From: CALKWS01 sp051020515
GTDB taxonomy: Bacteria > Actinomycetota > Actinomycetes > Actinomycetales > Beutenbergiaceae
DNA length: 64,000 nucleotides
NCBI RefSeq assembly: GCF_051020515.1
Contig: NZ_CP194857.1
Span: 2,604,001 to 2,668,000 of the forward strand
Reading direction: 5' to 3'
This document shows, piece after piece, positions 1 to 9,003 of the stretch (the stretch's first letter is position 1; the number at the start of each line of letters is the position of its first letter). The notes below the pieces were generated by a model that ran no database searches, had not been told where the DNA came from, and was given only the letters and a program-made list of their open reading frames with translations. The translations under genes were made by a program, and so were the position numbers.

Positions 1-1858
1 CCGACCGGCTCTACGGAGGCACCAGCGAGCACCGGCTGCAGCAGGAACTGCTGCTGGGCATGGGCGGGGTGAAGGCGGTGCGTGCCTACACCAGGCTCTC
101 CGGCGCCCCGACCCCGGAGGTGTACCACTGCAACGAGGGGCACGCCGGGTTCCTGGGCGTGGAGCGCGTGCGGGAACTCGTGGCCAGTGAGAACCTGCCC
201 TGGGACGCGGCGGTGGAGGCGGTGCGGGCCGGCACCCTGTTCACCACGCACACCCCGGTCCCGGCCGGGATCGACCGGTTCGGCGCCGACCTGATCGCCA
301 CCTACTTCGGCGACGGCAACGCCATCGAGGGTGTCGACGTCGAGGATGTGCTGGCCCTGGGGCGGGAGACCTACCACGAGGGTGACCCGACCGTGTTCAA
401 CATGGCGGTGATGGGCCTGCGGATGGCGAAGTACGCCAACGGCGTGGCCCGGTTGCACGGCAGCGTCTCGCGGGGGATGTTCTCCGCGTTGTGGCCGGGT
501 TTCCACACCAGCGAGGTGCCGATCACCTCGGTGACCAACGGGGTGCACGGCCCCACCTGGACCGATCCGCTGTTCACCGCGGCGCAGGCGGAGTACTTCA
601 CACCCGAGCAGATCGCCGACGGTCAGGCTGGTTGAGCGAGCAGATGGACAACGCGACCCTGTGGCAGTTGCGCCGCCGGCTGCGTGAACGCCTGGTCGCC
701 GATGCGCGCCAACGGGTGCACGCCTCGTGGCGGGGGCGCGGGGCATCTCCGGCCGAGTTGGGATGGGTAGAGGGCGTGCTGGACCCGGACGTGCTGACCA
801 TCGGGTTCGCGCGGCGGGTGCCCACGTATAAGCGGCTCACGCTGATGTTGCGCGACACCGACCGGCTCAAGGCGCTGCTGACCGACCCCGAACGCCCGGT
901 GCAGATCGTGGTGGCCGGAAAGTCCCACCCGGCCGATGAGCAGGGCGTCAGCCTGATCCAGCGTCTGGTGCAGTTCGCCGACAGCGCCGAGGTCCGCCAC
1001 CGGATCGTGTTCCTGCCCAACTACGACATCGAGATGGCCCAGGCCCTCTACCCGGGCACCGACGTGTGGCTGAACAACCCGCTGCGCCCGCTGGAGGCGT
1101 GTGGGACCTCGGGGATGAAGGCGGCCCTGAACGGGTCCTTGAACCTGTCCATCCTGGACGGGTGGTGGGACGAGATGTACGACGGGCGCAATGGCTGGGC
1201 GATCCCGACCGCGGACGGCGTCGAGGACCCCGACCGGCGCGATGATCTCGAGGCCGCGGCGTTGTACGACCTGCTGGAGAACACCGTGGTGCCCCGGTTC
1301 TACGACCGGACCGACGGGGTGCCCGAGCGGTGGCTGGAGATGGTCCGCCACACCCTGGCCACGCTGGGCCCGAAGGTGCAGGCCACCCGGATGCTGCGCG
1401 AGTACGTGACCGACCTGTACACCCCCACCGCGGCGGCGGCCCGGGCGATGGACGGCCCGGGGCACTCCGGCGCGGTCGCCTTCGCGCAGTGGAAGCAGCG
1501 GCTGCGCGCGGCCTGGGACGGCGTGCGGGTGGACCATGTGGAGTCCGAGGGGGCGGGGGAGTCCGCCCAGGTGGGCCAGCGGATCACCGCGAACGCGTTC
1601 GTCTCGCTCGGCGAACTGGACCCGGCGGATGTGCGCGTGCAGGTCGTGTACGGCAGCGTCTTCGACAACGACGAACTCGTGGACTTCTCGACGGCGGACC
1701 TGCACCACGCGGAGGCATACGAGCAGGGCCGGCACCGGTTCTCCCGTACCTTCACCATGGATCAGTCCGGATCGTTCGGCTACACCGTGCGCGTCGTGCC
1801 GTCGCACGAGTTGCTGGTGGGGGACACCGAACTGGGACTGGTGGCCGCGGCATCGTAG
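1..1858 (+). CDS. glgP: alpha-glucan phosphorylase, 3' part, one frame break
   Basis: Glycosyltransferase family 35 enzyme that releases glucose-1-phosphate from glycogen or maltodextrin in the cytoplasm. About 618 C-terminal residues are present; the 5' end lies outside the window and the frame is open from base 3. The signature EACGTSGMKAALNG carries the pyridoxal-phosphate lysine (codon at 1118-1120) and is followed by LNLSILDGWWDE, typical of the archaeal/actinobacterial type (TIGR02094). Reading in frame 3 ends at a false TGA near 632; frame 2 then continues with WLSEQMDNATLW, so one base is missing near 620-623. No internal stop lies elsewhere. The family is certain; substrate preference (glycogen or maltodextrin) is not. 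It agrees with glgX downstream in pointing to alpha-glucan turnover. Confidence 0.9.
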
Positions 1859-1990
1859 CGGGTGCGACCCGGGCGGCCGGTTCGGTAGGCGGGTTACCCT
1901 TCCAGCATTGAAGCAGTAAGGCATTGCCAATTTCGGTGCCTTCTGGTTGGGTGGCGGGTGCGTTCGAGGACGAACACGAAAGGCTCACCC

Positions 1991-4522
1991 ATGGTGCATA
2001 TGTCCCGCCGTCACCTGCTCGCCCTGGCTCCAGCGGGCCTGGCCGTCGCTGCCCTGAGGCCCCGGTTGCAGGCCAGGGCCGACGCGGTGACCGATCACGA
2101 GAGAATCCTGGACAACACCGTGGCGATGGTCGCCGGCACCGGTGAGGTGAACGCCCACCCGGCGGCCGCCGCGTCGTTGCAGCGCATCCACGACACTGCC
2201 CGGACCCGGCTGAGGCAACTCGAGGCGGCCGGGCCGGATGAGGTCTTCGCCGGCGTGCCGCTCGGTGAGAACGAGGCCAACCTGTCCACCACGTTGCAGC
2301 GGTTGTACCAGATCGCCCTGGCTACCTGTACGCCCGGTGTGGAGTCGGATCTGGTCGGGGACGTCGAGGTACGTCAGCGCGTGCTCACCGAAGTGCACCG
2401 GGTGCACACCGACTTCCTCGCCGACACCGGTTCCGGCTATTACGGCAACTGGTACGCCTGGGAGATCGGGATCCCCACGCACCTGACCCGCACGCTGGTG
2501 CTGCTGGCCGAGGAGGCCGATCCGGAGCGGGTGGGCGACTACGTCGCGGTCATGGATGACTACCTGCGCAACGGCTCCGACGGCGATGTGGATCTGGACT
2601 CACGCTTCCACACCGGTGCCAACCTCGCCGACATCACCACCAACCGGATCCTGCAGGGCGCGCTCACCGGCGATTCCGGGCGGATCTCCAAGGCCGTCTC
2701 GGACCAGGCCACCGCCTATGCCACCATCGATCCCTACGACCTGCAGCACGGGGTGACCGACGGTTACTACGCCGACGGCTCCTTCATCCAGCACCACACA
2801 GTGGCCTACACCGGCTCCTACGGCCGCATCCTGCTGACCCGGGTGATGCAGACCATCAAGATCTTGGACGGGGCCGATGCCGGCTCGGATTCCACCGACC
2901 TGGCCGATGTGGTCTTCGACTGGGTCGCCGACGGGTTCGCCCCGCTGATCTTCGAGGGCTGGATGATGGAGGCCGTCAAGGGCCGGGCCGTCTCGCGGAC
3001 GAACTCCGGCTATGCCGACGTGGGGTCGGTCGCCGAGGCGGTGGTGGACCTGATCGACCGCAGCTCACCCGAGCGCGCAGAACGGCTGGCCGGTTACGTC
3101 AAGCACCTGGCCACCGCGGCGGCCAATCCGCCGGACACCACCTCCTGGGTCTCCCCGGTCTCGGTGGTCCGGCACGCGCAGATCATGGCCGACGACGACG
3201 TCCGGGCGTCCGATCTGAACCCGGAGGCGTCGAGCGTGGCCTACAACGCGATGGAACGGATGGTCCACCGCCGGCCGGGGTTCGCGTTCACGGTCTCGCG
3301 CAGTTCGGAGCGGATCAGCAAGTACGAGTACATGAACGGGGAGAACCTGATGCCCTGGTTCTCCGGTGACGGCGCCTTCCACCTGTACCTGGCCGGGCAG
3401 GACCAGGAGGAAGCCTACGGCGCCCGGTTCCTGGCCACCGTCTCTCCCTACCGGTTGCCCGGCGTCAGCGCACCCGATGAGGAGCGCGCCACCATCCCGG
3501 AGCTGTACGGACAGTTCTGGTACGAGAACCCCTCCCACCCGCTGGAGTTCACCTCCTCCTCGGAGTCCCAGAACACCTACGTCTACTTCCCGGTGGGCAC
3601 CACCGACCACTCCGGAGGCGTCACCCTGGACGGGTTCGGAAGTGCGGCGCTCGTGTTGTCCGACGACGTGGCCTACCGGGACAAGCAGGCCGGGCTGCTG
3701 CCGGAGGACTTCGTCGCCTACGCGGGGGTGCGCGGGGTGAAGTCCTGGTTCGGATTCGACGACGCCGTGGTGGTGCTGGCGGCCGGCATCACCGACCCCG
3801 CCGAGCGCGGGCCGGTGACGACCACCCTGGATGCCCGGGTGGCCGGCCCCCAGGACCAGGTCGAGATCACCGGCGCGAACCCTGGCGGCCGTCCGTGGAC
3901 GGGGCAGGACCGTGCCGATCTGGCCTGGTTGCGGTGGGCGAACCAGAGCACGGGGGTCGCAGTGGCCTATGCGCTCCTGGACGGCGACCCGGTGGAGGTC
4001 CGTAACGAGCAGGTGGAGCAGAGCCTGCGCTCGGTGCGTGCCGGCAACCCCGACACCGTGGTGAGCCGGCAGGTCTTCACGGTCTCGGTCAGCCATGAAC
4101 GTCCGCAGCTGGCCTATGTCATCGTTCCCGGTGGGGACGCAGCGGTGGCCGATGCCTACCGCGATGGGGGCGTGCACGTGCTGGCCAATGACGAGCGCGC
4201 CCAGACCGTGCGCCACCCCGCCTCGGGCATCACCGCGATGAACAGTTTCTCCGCCGGCACCCACAGGGCCCGGTTGCTCAGCGTGGAGGGGCCGGCATGC
4301 GTGCTGATGCGTGAGCAGGGGGGTGAGGTCGACATTGCCGTCTCCGATCCGACGATGGGCCGGTCGCAGATCCCGTTGACGTTGCGCGGTGGGCGGGCTC
4401 CCGAGGTGATCGAGGCCGATGAGGGCGTGCACGTCGAACCCGCCCCTGGCGGAACCCGGATCACCGCGCGAACAGATCAGGCTTTCGGGGCCACGTTCAC
4501 CGCGCGGCTGAAGGTGCGCTGA
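1991..4522 (+). CDS. secreted polysaccharide lyase family 8 (hyaluronate/xanthan/chondroitin lyase type)
   Basis: An 843-residue exported lyase that cleaves uronic-acid-containing polysaccharides by beta-elimination. The N-terminus has a twin-arginine-like start (MSRRHLLALAPAGLAVAAL), suggesting Tat or Sec export. An alpha/alpha toroid of about 370 residues holds NWYAWEIGIP (near 152), the FIQHH motif with the catalytic His (near 268), the catalytic Tyr in AYTGSYG (near 277) and SRTNSGY (near 335); beta-sandwich domains follow. I chose ATG 1991 because GAAAGG sits 7 nt upstream; GTG 1958 would add 11 residues without helping the signal peptide. The family is clear. The substrate (hyaluronan, xanthan or chondroitin) cannot be told from sequence alone. 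No sugar transporter or unsaturated glucuronyl hydrolase lies beside it. Confidence 0.88.
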   Translation: MVHMSRRHLLALAPAGLAVAALRPRLQARADAVTDHERILDNTVAMVAGTGEVNAHPAAAASLQRIHDTARTRLRQLEAAGPDEVFAGVPLGENEANLSTTLQRLYQIALATCTPGVESDLVGDVEVRQRVLTEVHRVHTDFLADTGSGYYGNWYAWEIGIPTHLTRTLVLLAEEADPERVGDYVAVMDDYLRNGSDGDVDLDSRFHTGANLADITTNRILQGALTGDSGRISKAVSDQATAYATIDPYDLQHGVTDGYYADGSFIQHHTVAYTGSYGRILLTRVMQTIKILDGADAGSDSTDLADVVFDWVADGFAPLIFEGWMMEAVKGRAVSRTNSGYADVGSVAEAVVDLIDRSSPERAERLAGYVKHLATAAANPPDTTSWVSPVSVVRHAQIMADDDVRASDLNPEASSVAYNAMERMVHRRPGFAFTVSRSSERISKYEYMNGENLMPWFSGDGAFHLYLAGQDQEEAYGARFLATVSPYRLPGVSAPDEERATIPELYGQFWYENPSHPLEFTSSSESQNTYVYFPVGTTDHSGGVTLDGFGSAALVLSDDVAYRDKQAGLLPEDFVAYAGVRGVKSWFGFDDAVVVLAAGITDPAERGPVTTTLDARVAGPQDQVEITGANPGGRPWTGQDRADLAWLRWANQSTGVAVAYALLDGDPVEVRNEQVEQSLRSVRAGNPDTVVSRQVFTVSVSHERPQLAYVIVPGGDAAVADAYRDGGVHVLANDERAQTVRHPASGITAMNSFSAGTHRARLLSVEGPACVLMREQGGEVDIAVSDPTMGRSQIPLTLRGGRAPEVIEADEGVHVEPAPGGTRITARTDQAFGATFTARLKVR

Positions 4523-4553
4523 CCGCTGGCACCGGCGCAGCAACCGCGCCCGG

Positions 4554-5672
4554 TCAGTAGACCATCTCCATCGCCTCGCGCACCTCGGAGAGGGTGGCGT
4601 CGGCGATCTCGTTGGCCTTGGCATTGCCCTCGCGCAGCACCCTCAGCAGGTAACCGGGATCGGCGGCCAGTTCGGCGCGACGGGCACGTACCGGCCGCAG
4701 GCGCTCGTTGACCGCCTCGGTGACCAGCGCCTTGAGCGCACCACCGCCGCCGTCGCCGATCTGGGTGGCCAGGTCGCGAGGGTCCGCCCCGGAGCACAGC
4801 GCAGCCATGGACAGCAGATTCGCCACCGCCGGGCGGTCCTGCGGGTCATAAGTGATGTTCCGGTCGGAGTCGGTGACGGCGCGCTTGAGCGCCCGGGCCG
4901 TCTCGTCCTCGGTCATCGCCAGGTCGATGGTGTTGTGCTTGGACTTGGACATCTTGTGCACCCCGTCGGTGCCCAGCAGGTTCACCACGGGTGACAGCAG
5001 CGCCTCCGGGGCGCCGAAGACCTGCCGTCCGCCGCCGTAGCGCTCGTTGAACCGGCGGGCGATCACCCGGGACATCTCCAGGTGCGGCAGTTGGTCCTTG
5101 CCCACCGGCACCAGGTTGGCCTTGCAGAACAGGATGTCGGCGGCCTGATGCACCGGGTAGGTGAGCAGCAGACCGCTCATCGGGCGTCCTCCGGAGGCCT
5201 CGAACTCCGCCTTGACCGTGGGGTTGCGGCGTAGTTCGGCGTCGGTGACCAGGGACAGGAACGGCAGCATCAGCTGGTTCAGGGCCGGCACCGCCGAGTG
5301 GGCGAAGATCGTGGACTTGGCCGGGTCGATGCCCACGGCCAGGTAGTCGGTGAGCAGTTCCAGCACCACATCGGCCAGCCGGCCGGTCTCGTCCCGGTCG
5401 GTGATGACCTGGTAGTCGGCCACCAGCACCATCGTCTCCAGGCCGAGATCCTGCAGGCGCACGCGGTTGACCAGGGTGCCCAGGTAGTGTCCCAGGTGCA
5501 GCCGCCCGGTGGGCCGGTCCCCGGTCAGCATGCGGAAGTTGCTCGGGTCGGTGGCCAGTTGCTGCTCGATCTGGTCGCTGCGGGCCTGCGCGGCGCTCAG
5601 CGACCGGTCCAGCGCCTCGGCGCTGTCCAGGTGGGGACCGTCGGTACCGTCGATCTTGGTGTCAGAACTCAC
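4554..5672 (-). CDS. trpS: tryptophan--tRNA ligase
   Basis: Class I aminoacyl-tRNA synthetase that charges tRNA-Trp, cytoplasmic and essential. It is 372 residues long, with the ATP-binding HIGH-type motif HLGHY in TGRLHLGHY and the mobile loop KMSKSKHN, both in the expected order. The N-terminal extension of about 40 residues before the Rossmann fold is slightly long but ordinary for actinobacteria. The start is GTG at 5670-5672 with no Shine-Dalgarno sequence; TAGGCT lies 7 nt upstream, so the mRNA is probably leaderless. It is convergent with the lyase, with 31 bp between stop codons. Confidence 0.95.
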   Translation of the reverse strand: MSSDTKIDGTDGPHLDSAEALDRSLSAAQARSDQIEQQLATDPSNFRMLTGDRPTGRLHLGHYLGTLVNRVRLQDLGLETMVLVADYQVITDRDETGRLADVVLELLTDYLAVGIDPAKSTIFAHSAVPALNQLMLPFLSLVTDAELRRNPTVKAEFEASGGRPMSGLLLTYPVHQAADILFCKANLVPVGKDQLPHLEMSRVIARRFNERYGGGRQVFGAPEALLSPVVNLLGTDGVHKMSKSKHNTIDLAMTEDETARALKRAVTDSDRNITYDPQDRPAVANLLSMAALCSGADPRDLATQIGDGGGGALKALVTEAVNERLRPVRARRAELAADPGYLLRVLREGNAKANEIADATLSEVREAMEMVY

Positions 5673-5679
5673 GGCGTCC

Positions 5680-5685
5680 AGCCTA
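5680..5685 (-). promoter_or_regulatory. -10 box of trpS, leaderless start
   Basis: On the minus strand TAGGCT is separated by 7 nt from the GTG start of trpS. Initiation about 7 nt downstream of a -10 box would place the transcript 5' end on the start codon. No ribosome-binding site is present. No convincing -35 box is seen. Confidence 0.5.
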
Positions 5686-5715
5686 CTCGCCGGGCGGGCA
5701 CCGATCGGCGGCTAC

Positions 5716-7914
5716 TCAGGGCAGCGGCCCGCTCAGGTAGATCTGCATGCTCAGCGGCGCGATCCGCACCGCTGTACCCGGGGTGCGCACCGGTCCGGCC
5801 GGGCCGGGCCGCTCCCACACCGAATCCCAGACCAGGGTGACGTCGTGCTGGCCGGCCAGCGGGACGTCGGCCTCGGCCAGGGTGCCGTTGAAGAGCACCA
5901 GTGCCTGGGCAGCACCCGGTTCGGGCGGATGCCGCAGCATCTGCAGGATGCGGTGGTCGGCGTCGTGCCAGACGTCCAGTTCCATCGCCGAGCCGTTGCG
6001 ATCGAACCAGGCCACCAGTGCGCTCCAGTCGTGGGCACCGGAGGTGAAGGTCATGTACCGGTCGGTGCGCAGGGCCAGGTGCTCGCGGCGCAGGGCGAGC
6101 AGGTGCGTGGTGGTGGCCAACAGATCCCGCTGCCAGGGCTCGGTGTTCCAGTCCACCCACACCGAGGCGTCGTCGCGGGCGTAGGCGTTGTTGTTGCCGT
6201 TCTGGGTGCGGCCGATCTCATCACCCGCGGTGAGCATCGGGGTGCCCGCCGAGACCAACAGCGTGCCCAGCAGTGCCCGGATCGACCGGCGCCGGGCGGT
6301 CTGGATCTCCGCATCCTCGGTGGGTCCCTCCGCACCGTGGTTGTAGGAGTGGTTGTGGTCGGAGCCGTCCCGGTTGTCCTCCCCGTTGCCCCAGTTGTGC
6401 TTGACGTCGTAGGAGGTCAGGTCCGCCAGGGTGAACCCGTCGTGCGCGGTCACGTAGTTCACCGACGACGTCGGCCCGCGTCCGCCCGGGATGCCCGTGT
6501 GGGCGAACAGGTCGGCCGACCCGGCCAGCCGGGTGGCCAGGTCACGCAGGTCCTGCCCCTGCCCGCCCGAGCGCATCGATGCGACATCGGAGAGCCAGAA
6601 GGACCGCGTGACATCGCGGAACCGATCGTTCCACTCCGCCATCGGGGCCGCGAACTGACCGGTGCGCCACCCGTGCGGCCCCACGTCCCACGGCTCGGCG
6701 ATCTGCTTCACCCCGGCCAGCACCGGATCGATCGCCATCGCCACCAGCACCGGGTGCCGGGGGTCGAACTCGGTGCCGTTGCGACCCAGCGTGACCGCCA
6801 GGTCCAGCCGGAACCCGTCCACCCCGATCCGCTCGACCCAGTACCGCATCGAGTCGATCGCCATGGCCACCGCGTGCTGGGAGCGGAAGTCCACCGAGTT
6901 CCCGGTTCCGGTGACGTCCAGGTACCGGCCGTGGGTGCTGGTGGTGTGCAGGTAGTATCCGGCGTTGTCCAGCCCCCGCCAGGACAGCATCGGCCCGTCC
7001 ACGCCACCTTCGGCGGTGTGGTTGTACACCACGTCCAGGAGTACCTCCAGTCCCGCCTCATGCAGGGACTCGACCATCGCGCGGACCTCCTCGATCACCG
7101 CCGCAGGGCCGGCGGCGCGGGCTGCGGCGGTGGCGTAGGAGGGCTCGGGGGCGAAGAACGCCAGGGTGTTGTAGCCCCAGTAGTTCACCGCGCCGCGGCG
7201 TCTCAGGGCCGGTTCGGTGGCCTTGGCGAAGATGGGCAGCAACTCCACCGCGGTGATGCCCAGTCCCCGCAGGTGGGCGATGGTGGCCGGATGCGCCAGC
7301 CCGGCGTAGGTGCCCCGAAGCTCCTCCGGCACCCCGGGCAGCTGCATCGTCAGGCCCTTGACGTGAGCCTCGTAGATGACCGTCTCGGACCACCACAGGC
7401 GGGGCCGGTGCTCCACGACCCCGGGTTCTGCGACCACGACCCCGTGCGGTACGTAGGGAGCCGAGTCACGCCCGTCGGGCTCGTCGGACACCGGTTCCAG
7501 GTGCTCATCGACTACGCCGCCGTAGATCTGCGGAACCAGGTCCACCTCGCCGGTGACCGCACGGGCATAGGGATCCAGCAGCAACTTGCTCGGGTTGTGC
7601 CGGTACCCGTGGGCGATATCCCAGGGCCCGTGTACCCGCAGTCCGTACCGTTGCCCGGCGACCACCCCGGGCACGTGCCCGGACCAGCGCCCGTGGGTAC
7701 CCGGGACCAGCCAGTAGCGGCGCTCCCGCAGGCCCCCGGCAGCGACGTCGAGCAGGCACACCTGAACCTGCGTGGCGTGCGGGGCGTGCACCACCACGTC
7801 CAGCCCGCCCGGGACCAGGTGGGCGCCGAGGCGTTCGCGCCGGGCGGCCAGGGAGGTCACGGTGCCGGCGTCGACCACCTCCGTGATCCGGGCATCGGTC
7901 ATGCGCGCACTCAC
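5716..7914 (-). CDS. glgX: glycogen debranching enzyme GlgX
   Basis: GH13 isoamylase-type enzyme hydrolysing alpha-1,6 branch points of glycogen, about 732 residues. An N-terminal CBM48-like domain precedes a TIM barrel with the four GH13 regions in order: DVVYNH (near 295), GFRLDLAV with the nucleophile Asp (near 368), AEPWDV with the acid/base Glu (near 405) and VTAHDGF (near 490). The chosen start, GTG 7914, overlaps the upstream stop as GTGA, implying translational coupling to the DUF2804 gene; ATG 7902 (MTDARI) is an alternative only four codons in. An in-frame reading further upstream runs through the DUF2804 gene and is rejected. It fits functionally with the phosphorylase at the left edge. 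Confidence 0.92.
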   Translation of the reverse strand: MSARMTDARITEVVDAGTVTSLAARRERLGAHLVPGGLDVVVHAPHATQVQVCLLDVAAGGLRERRYWLVPGTHGRWSGHVPGVVAGQRYGLRVHGPWDIAHGYRHNPSKLLLDPYARAVTGEVDLVPQIYGGVVDEHLEPVSDEPDGRDSAPYVPHGVVVAEPGVVEHRPRLWWSETVIYEAHVKGLTMQLPGVPEELRGTYAGLAHPATIAHLRGLGITAVELLPIFAKATEPALRRRGAVNYWGYNTLAFFAPEPSYATAAARAAGPAAVIEEVRAMVESLHEAGLEVLLDVVYNHTAEGGVDGPMLSWRGLDNAGYYLHTTSTHGRYLDVTGTGNSVDFRSQHAVAMAIDSMRYWVERIGVDGFRLDLAVTLGRNGTEFDPRHPVLVAMAIDPVLAGVKQIAEPWDVGPHGWRTGQFAAPMAEWNDRFRDVTRSFWLSDVASMRSGGQGQDLRDLATRLAGSADLFAHTGIPGGRGPTSSVNYVTAHDGFTLADLTSYDVKHNWGNGEDNRDGSDHNHSYNHGAEGPTEDAEIQTARRRSIRALLGTLLVSAGTPMLTAGDEIGRTQNGNNNAYARDDASVWVDWNTEPWQRDLLATTTHLLALRREHLALRTDRYMTFTSGAHDWSALVAWFDRNGSAMELDVWHDADHRILQMLRHPPEPGAAQALVLFNGTLAEADVPLAGQHDVTLVWDSVWERPGPAGPVRTPGTAVRIAPLSMQIYLSGPLP

Positions 7915-8915
7915 CACCGCTGAGCCACGTCCTCGGCCCAGCCGGTCAGGCCGTCCACGCTCACCCGGGCTCCGGTGGACTCGCTCATCCAGCCGGTGTA
8001 GTGACCGAAGCACTGATGACCTTCGGTGGCGACCACGCCCAGGCAGGTGCGCGAACTCTTGTCGTAGAAGGGCGTGAACGTCAGGTCGGCACGCTCACCC
8101 CGCATCCGCCACGGCGCCAGCCAGTTGCCCGGGTGGTAGGTCCAGGTGAGTTCCTCGCTGATCTTGTGCACGACGCCCTCGACCACCAGCGCGTTCTCGG
8201 TCGAACCGGTCCCCTCGGTCCACTTGGCGCCGATCTGCACCCCGATCCGCCTGCCGTCGACGATGCCGGAGGCCGCGCCCCAGTTCCACCGCATCCGGTA
8301 GGGCCATCGGCCCCGGCCGTGGTCGAGCACCGCCCAGGAGGAGCCCTCCGGTACCTCCTGGCGCACGCCGTCGACCCAAAGCCGCCCGGCGGCGGGACGG
8401 GCCACGTCCTTGACGGTGTACTGGAACAACCGCTCGCTCCAGGGCACCACCACGCCCATCGCCTCATGGCCGGGCGGCCGGGAGGCGAGCACATCGAAGC
8501 GCACCCGGGAGGTGATCGCCCGCAGCCGGGTGCCACCCTCGACCTCATCGATCGCGATGGCCAGGTCTGCGGCGTGGGCGCGCGCCGGGCCCTGGCCGAG
8601 CGTGCCCGGCAGCGTCGTGTTCACCGCGAACGGGGCGATCGCGTTGGCCCCGATCGCTTCGCCGGTTGCCCGGTCGAACACCCACACCTCGTGGACGCCG
8701 GCGTAGGAGATGTCGGAGATGGTCAGCGCCAGGATGTGCGTGGGCGTGGTGACGTTCCAGTACTCCCAGCGCTTGTTCCGGGCCCGGGCGTAGCGGCCAC
8801 GCCCGATTCCGGAGGTGTCGTGCTGGGGCTTACGGGTCCAACCGACGGCTTCGGGGTTCAACCGGCCATCGGGGTGGCACAACGCGACGCGTTCGGTGAT
8901 CTCGCGCTCGATCAT
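7911..8915 (-). CDS. DUF2804 domain-containing protein
   Basis: A 334-residue protein matching the DUF2804 family, which has no established function. It is rich in Trp, Gly and Arg, with no signal peptide or membrane segment. Recognisable segments are WEYWNVTT, NWGAASG and the C-terminal GHYTGW, typical of the family's lipocalin-like beta-barrel architecture (family-level inference). ATG 8915 is preceded by GTGAGGAGACATCC, a good ribosome-binding site. Its TGA overlaps the glgX GTG by 4 nt, so the two are co-translated; this is the only contextual hint of a role and does not prove a link to glycogen. Confidence 0.82.
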   Translation of the reverse strand: MIEREITERVALCHPDGRLNPEAVGWTRKPQHDTSGIGRGRYARARNKRWEYWNVTTPTHILALTISDISYAGVHEVWVFDRATGEAIGANAIAPFAVNTTLPGTLGQGPARAHAADLAIAIDEVEGGTRLRAITSRVRFDVLASRPPGHEAMGVVVPWSERLFQYTVKDVARPAAGRLWVDGVRQEVPEGSSWAVLDHGRGRWPYRMRWNWGAASGIVDGRRIGVQIGAKWTEGTGSTENALVVEGVVHKISEELTWTYHPGNWLAPWRMRGERADLTFTPFYDKSSRTCLGVVATEGHQCFGHYTGWMSESTGARVSVDGLTGWAEDVAQRW

Positions 8916-9003
8916 GGATGTCTCCTCACAGCGCGCCCCGACTCACCGACGTGATGCCGAGCCGGGGCGAGGTGGAGGCGGGCGGGCATGGTCCGATCGT
9001 AGG

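Noticed and set aside
5509..7923. 804-codon frame opposite glgX
   Set aside because: It is antisense to an intact, motif-complete debranching enzyme, with His/Arg/Gly-rich composition typical of shadow frames at this GC content.
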